Part shown: in pieces, positions 62,191-64,000 of the stretch
Position numbering within the stretch: position 1 is the first letter of the stretch
Layout of the letters: each line of letters opens with the position of its first letter
Assembly: GCA_028344575.1 (NCBI GenBank)
Contig: JAOMBO010000004.1
Span: 27,980-91,979 of the forward strand
Source of the DNA: Candidatus Nitrosopelagicus sp.
Lineage (GTDB): Archaea > Thermoproteota > Nitrososphaeria > Nitrososphaerales > Nitrosopumilaceae
DNA: 64,000 nucleotides
Reading direction: 5' to 3'
Position numbers and translations under genes: made by a program
Notes under the pieces: model-generated
Database searches by the model: none
Told to the model about the DNA's origin: nothing
The model's input: the letters and a program-made list of their open reading frames with translations, nothing else

Positions 62191-63219
62191 ATGAAAGCAG
62201 CTGTTGTGAAGGGAAATTCTAAAGTTGAAATAGAAAATTTCACTCTTTCTGATATTGGTTCAAATGAATTACTAATCAAGATGCAATCTTGTGGTATATG
62301 TGGCTCTGATGTTGAAAAGGTATTTGGGCAATATGGCCAACCTTCTATGAGATTAGGACATGAACCTGCAGGCGAAATAATTAAAATTGGTTCAGATGTA
62401 TCTGATTTTAAAATAGGAGATCGTGTATTTACTCATCACCATGTTGCTTGTTATTCAAAAGATTGTCATGAATGCAGTCATGGAAATGAAACCATGTGTA
62501 AAAAATATTCACAATCAAATCTTAATCCTTGTGGTCTAGCTGATAATTACATTGTTCCTGAATGGAATGTAATTCATGGAGGTGTTTTAAAATTACCTGA
62601 CAACGTTTCATACCAAGAAGCTGCATTAATTGAACCTCTTGCATGTTGCGTTCGTGCTTGGTCAAAATTCAAATATCAAAAAAATGACACTGTAGCAATT
62701 TTAGGTGTTGGACCAACTGGAATGATGCATGTTTTACTTGCAAAATCATATGGGTTCTCAAAAATATTCTGTATGGATTTAAACGATTTTAGATTAGATT
62801 TTGTAAAAAAATTCGATGTCACAACTATTCGTTCTGATGATCCAAATTTAATCCAAAAAATAAGTGATGAAACTACCATTGGTGTTGATGTTGCAATTGT
62901 AGCTACAAGTAGCTTACATGCATTTCAAGATGCAATAAAACTTGTAAGAAAGGGTGGAACTGTTGTAATGTTTGGTGTACCAAGTAAAGGTGCAACTACT
63001 GAAATTGACATGAGTGTAGTTTATTCAAAAGAACTTACTATTGTTACTACTTATGCTGCATCTGATATGGATACTAAAAATGCATTAGAACTAATTTCAT
63101 CGGGTAATGTAGATGTTAAATCACTTGTCACCCACAAATATTCTCTTGATGACTCACAAAAGGCATTTGAGCATGCAAAAACCGGTGAAAATGCAATGAA
63201 GATAATTATCGAAAATTAG
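62191..63219 (+). CDS. Zinc-dependent MDR alcohol/polyol dehydrogenase
   Basis: 342 residues. Catalytic zinc: Cys37 (CGICGSDVEK) and His57-Glu58 (RLGHEPAGEI); structural zinc: Cys87, Cys92, Cys95 and Cys103 (ACYSKDCHECSHGNETMC). The Rossmann part starts VAILGVGPTGMMHVLLAKS. Like threonine or sorbitol dehydrogenases; the substrate is not clear. Followed by an LsrF-like aldolase, perhaps in one route. Confidence 0.88.
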   Translation: MKAAVVKGNSKVEIENFTLSDIGSNELLIKMQSCGICGSDVEKVFGQYGQPSMRLGHEPAGEIIKIGSDVSDFKIGDRVFTHHHVACYSKDCHECSHGNETMCKKYSQSNLNPCGLADNYIVPEWNVIHGGVLKLPDNVSYQEAALIEPLACCVRAWSKFKYQKNDTVAILGVGPTGMMHVLLAKSYGFSKIFCMDLNDFRLDFVKKFDVTTIRSDDPNLIQKISDETTIGVDVAIVATSSLHAFQDAIKLVRKGGTVVMFGVPSKGATTEIDMSVVYSKELTIVTTYAASDMDTKNALELISSGNVDVKSLVTHKYSLDDSQKAFEHAKTGENAMKIIIEN

Positions 63220-63262
63220 CAAAGGCTTAAGAAAGGTAAATTTTTTTCAGAAAAATAAGAAA

Positions 63263-64000
63263 ATGGACTGGGGCTTAAAAAATAGAATTGCAAGAATAAT
63301 TTCTCCTGCTGATAATAAGGCGTTAATGCTTGCAGTTGATCATGGATATTTCTTAGGTCCTACTGAAAAACTTGAAGATTTGAAAAAAACAATTGCTCCT
63401 CTGGCAAAACATTGTGATTCATTAATGATTACTCGTGGTGCATTAAGAACATCTGTCAATCCTGATTATCCTGTACCTGTAGTATTGCGTGTTTCTGGCG
63501 GAACTAGCATAATCGGTGAGGATCTATCTCAAGAAGATATCACTGTTAGCATTAAAGATGCACTTAGACTAAATGTTGCAGCAGTGGCAATGTCAGTTTT
63601 TGTCGGTTCAAAATATGAATATCAAACTATTGTAAATCTTGGAAAACTTGTTAATGAAGCCGAAGAATATGGAATTCCTGTATTGGCTGTTACTGCAGTT
63701 GGAAAAGAAATAGGAACAAAAGATGCACGTTATCTATCTCTTGCATGTAGAGTTGCGGCTGAACAGGGTGCACATATTGTAAAAACATACTATTGTGAAA
63801 ACTTTGAAAAAGTTGTAAAATCTTGCCCTGTACCAATAATTATTGCAGGCGGAAAAAAAATTCCTGAAAAAGATGCTTTGAAATTAACGTATGATGCACT
63901 AAAAGCAGGCGCTGTTGGTGTGGATATGGGTCGTAACATATGGCAATCTGATAATCCTGTTGCCATGATAAAGGCTGTACATTCAATTGTACATGGAACT
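63263..64000 (+). CDS. Class I aldolase/thiolase of the LsrF/DhnA group (3' end outside window)
   Basis: 246 codons are visible. DWGLKNRIARIIS, LAVDHGYFLGPTEKL, CDSLMITRGALR, VVLRVSGGTSI and GVDMGRNIWQSDNPVAMIKA follow the LsrF sequence closely; the Schiff-base Lys is in HIVKTYYCENF. Bacterial LsrF is a thiolase for autoinducer-2 phosphate; in archaea this family includes shikimate-pathway (ADH synthase) and fructose-bisphosphate aldolases. The alcohol dehydrogenase just upstream suggests a shared route. Role uncertain. Confidence 0.85.
   Translation, partial: MDWGLKNRIARIISPADNKALMLAVDHGYFLGPTEKLEDLKKTIAPLAKHCDSLMITRGALRTSVNPDYPVPVVLRVSGGTSIIGEDLSQEDITVSIKDALRLNVAAVAMSVFVGSKYEYQTIVNLGKLVNEAEEYGIPVLAVTAVGKEIGTKDARYLSLACRVAAEQGAHIVKTYYCENFEKVVKSCPVPIIIAGGKKIPEKDALKLTYDALKAGAVGVDMGRNIWQSDNPVAMIKAVHSIVHGT

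Noticed and set aside
1..64000. Mobile elements, CRISPR arrays, integrase or attachment sites
   Set aside because: I looked at intergenic parts and tRNA 3' ends and found no repeat arrays, transposase-like frames or duplicated tRNA ends.

Overview
The window is about 64 kb of AT-rich archaeal chromosome. I assign it to an ammonia-oxidising Nitrososphaerota/Thaumarchaeota of the Nitrosopumilus/Nitrosarchaeum type. Reasons: a Cdv/ESCRT division ATPase (cdvC), an Amt/GlnK pair, a pyruvoyl arginine decarboxylase, ribosomal protein L40e, A-type ATP synthase subunit F, several plastocyanin-like cupredoxins, a bacterial-type uvrABC set, and start codons about 27-30 nt behind archaeal TATA boxes (leaderless transcripts). 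I see no insertion sequence, phage or CRISPR; it reads as dense core chromosome. The genus assignment is inference.

Layout. 1-2.2 kb: a sugar-isomerase-like gene cut by the window edge, then an arsenic module (arsR divergent from arsC plus an aquaporin). 2.2-6.6 kb: carbon and nitrogen acquisition: sbtA/sbtB bicarbonate uptake, an unusual PII-like protein with an extra C-terminal domain, glnK with three tiny downstream genes, and amt. 6.6-9.1 kb: a flavin reductase and a ferritin-like gene preceded by a duplicated promoter, the first copy of which drives a 31-residue microprotein. 9.2-12.0 kb: phosphate transport (DUF47 PhoU-like, Pit, AbrB-PhoU regulator) with palindromic sites. 12.1-21.6 kb: a regulator/membrane-protein pair, cupredoxin, rlmN, peroxiredoxin, arginine decarboxylase, pepF, two tRNAs and a GC-rich hairpin that looks like an unannotated ncRNA. 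21.6-28.7 kb: CbtA, thioesterase, NRAMP-like carrier, DnaJ-like protein, L40e, sucCD. 28.8-36.1 kb: ileS and a purine/folate group (purD, MTHFS, folD, purN). 36.1-43.5 kb: an MBL-fold nuclease and uvrB-uvrA-uvrC. 43.5-52.8 kb: a repeat-containing membrane protein, flavoenzymes, iron alcohol dehydrogenase, glycerate kinase, citrate synthase, DHH phosphoesterase, hemerythrin, RidA. 52.9-58.6 kb: cdvC and carAB. 58.6-64 kb: phosphoesterase, SWIM protein, copper protein, ATP synthase subunit F, MDR dehydrogenase and an LsrF-like aldolase cut by the right edge.

Together the genes fit a chemolithoautotroph: ammonium and bicarbonate uptake under PII control, a partial TCA cycle (gltA, sucCD), a candidate semialdehyde reductase for the 3-hydroxypropionate/4-hydroxybutyrate cycle, copper electron carriers, and folate-dependent purine synthesis. 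The strongest leads for something undescribed are the twin-promoter microprotein next to the ferritin-like gene, the structured RNA near 19.5 kb, and the cluster of three different PII-family proteins with small membrane-protein satellites.
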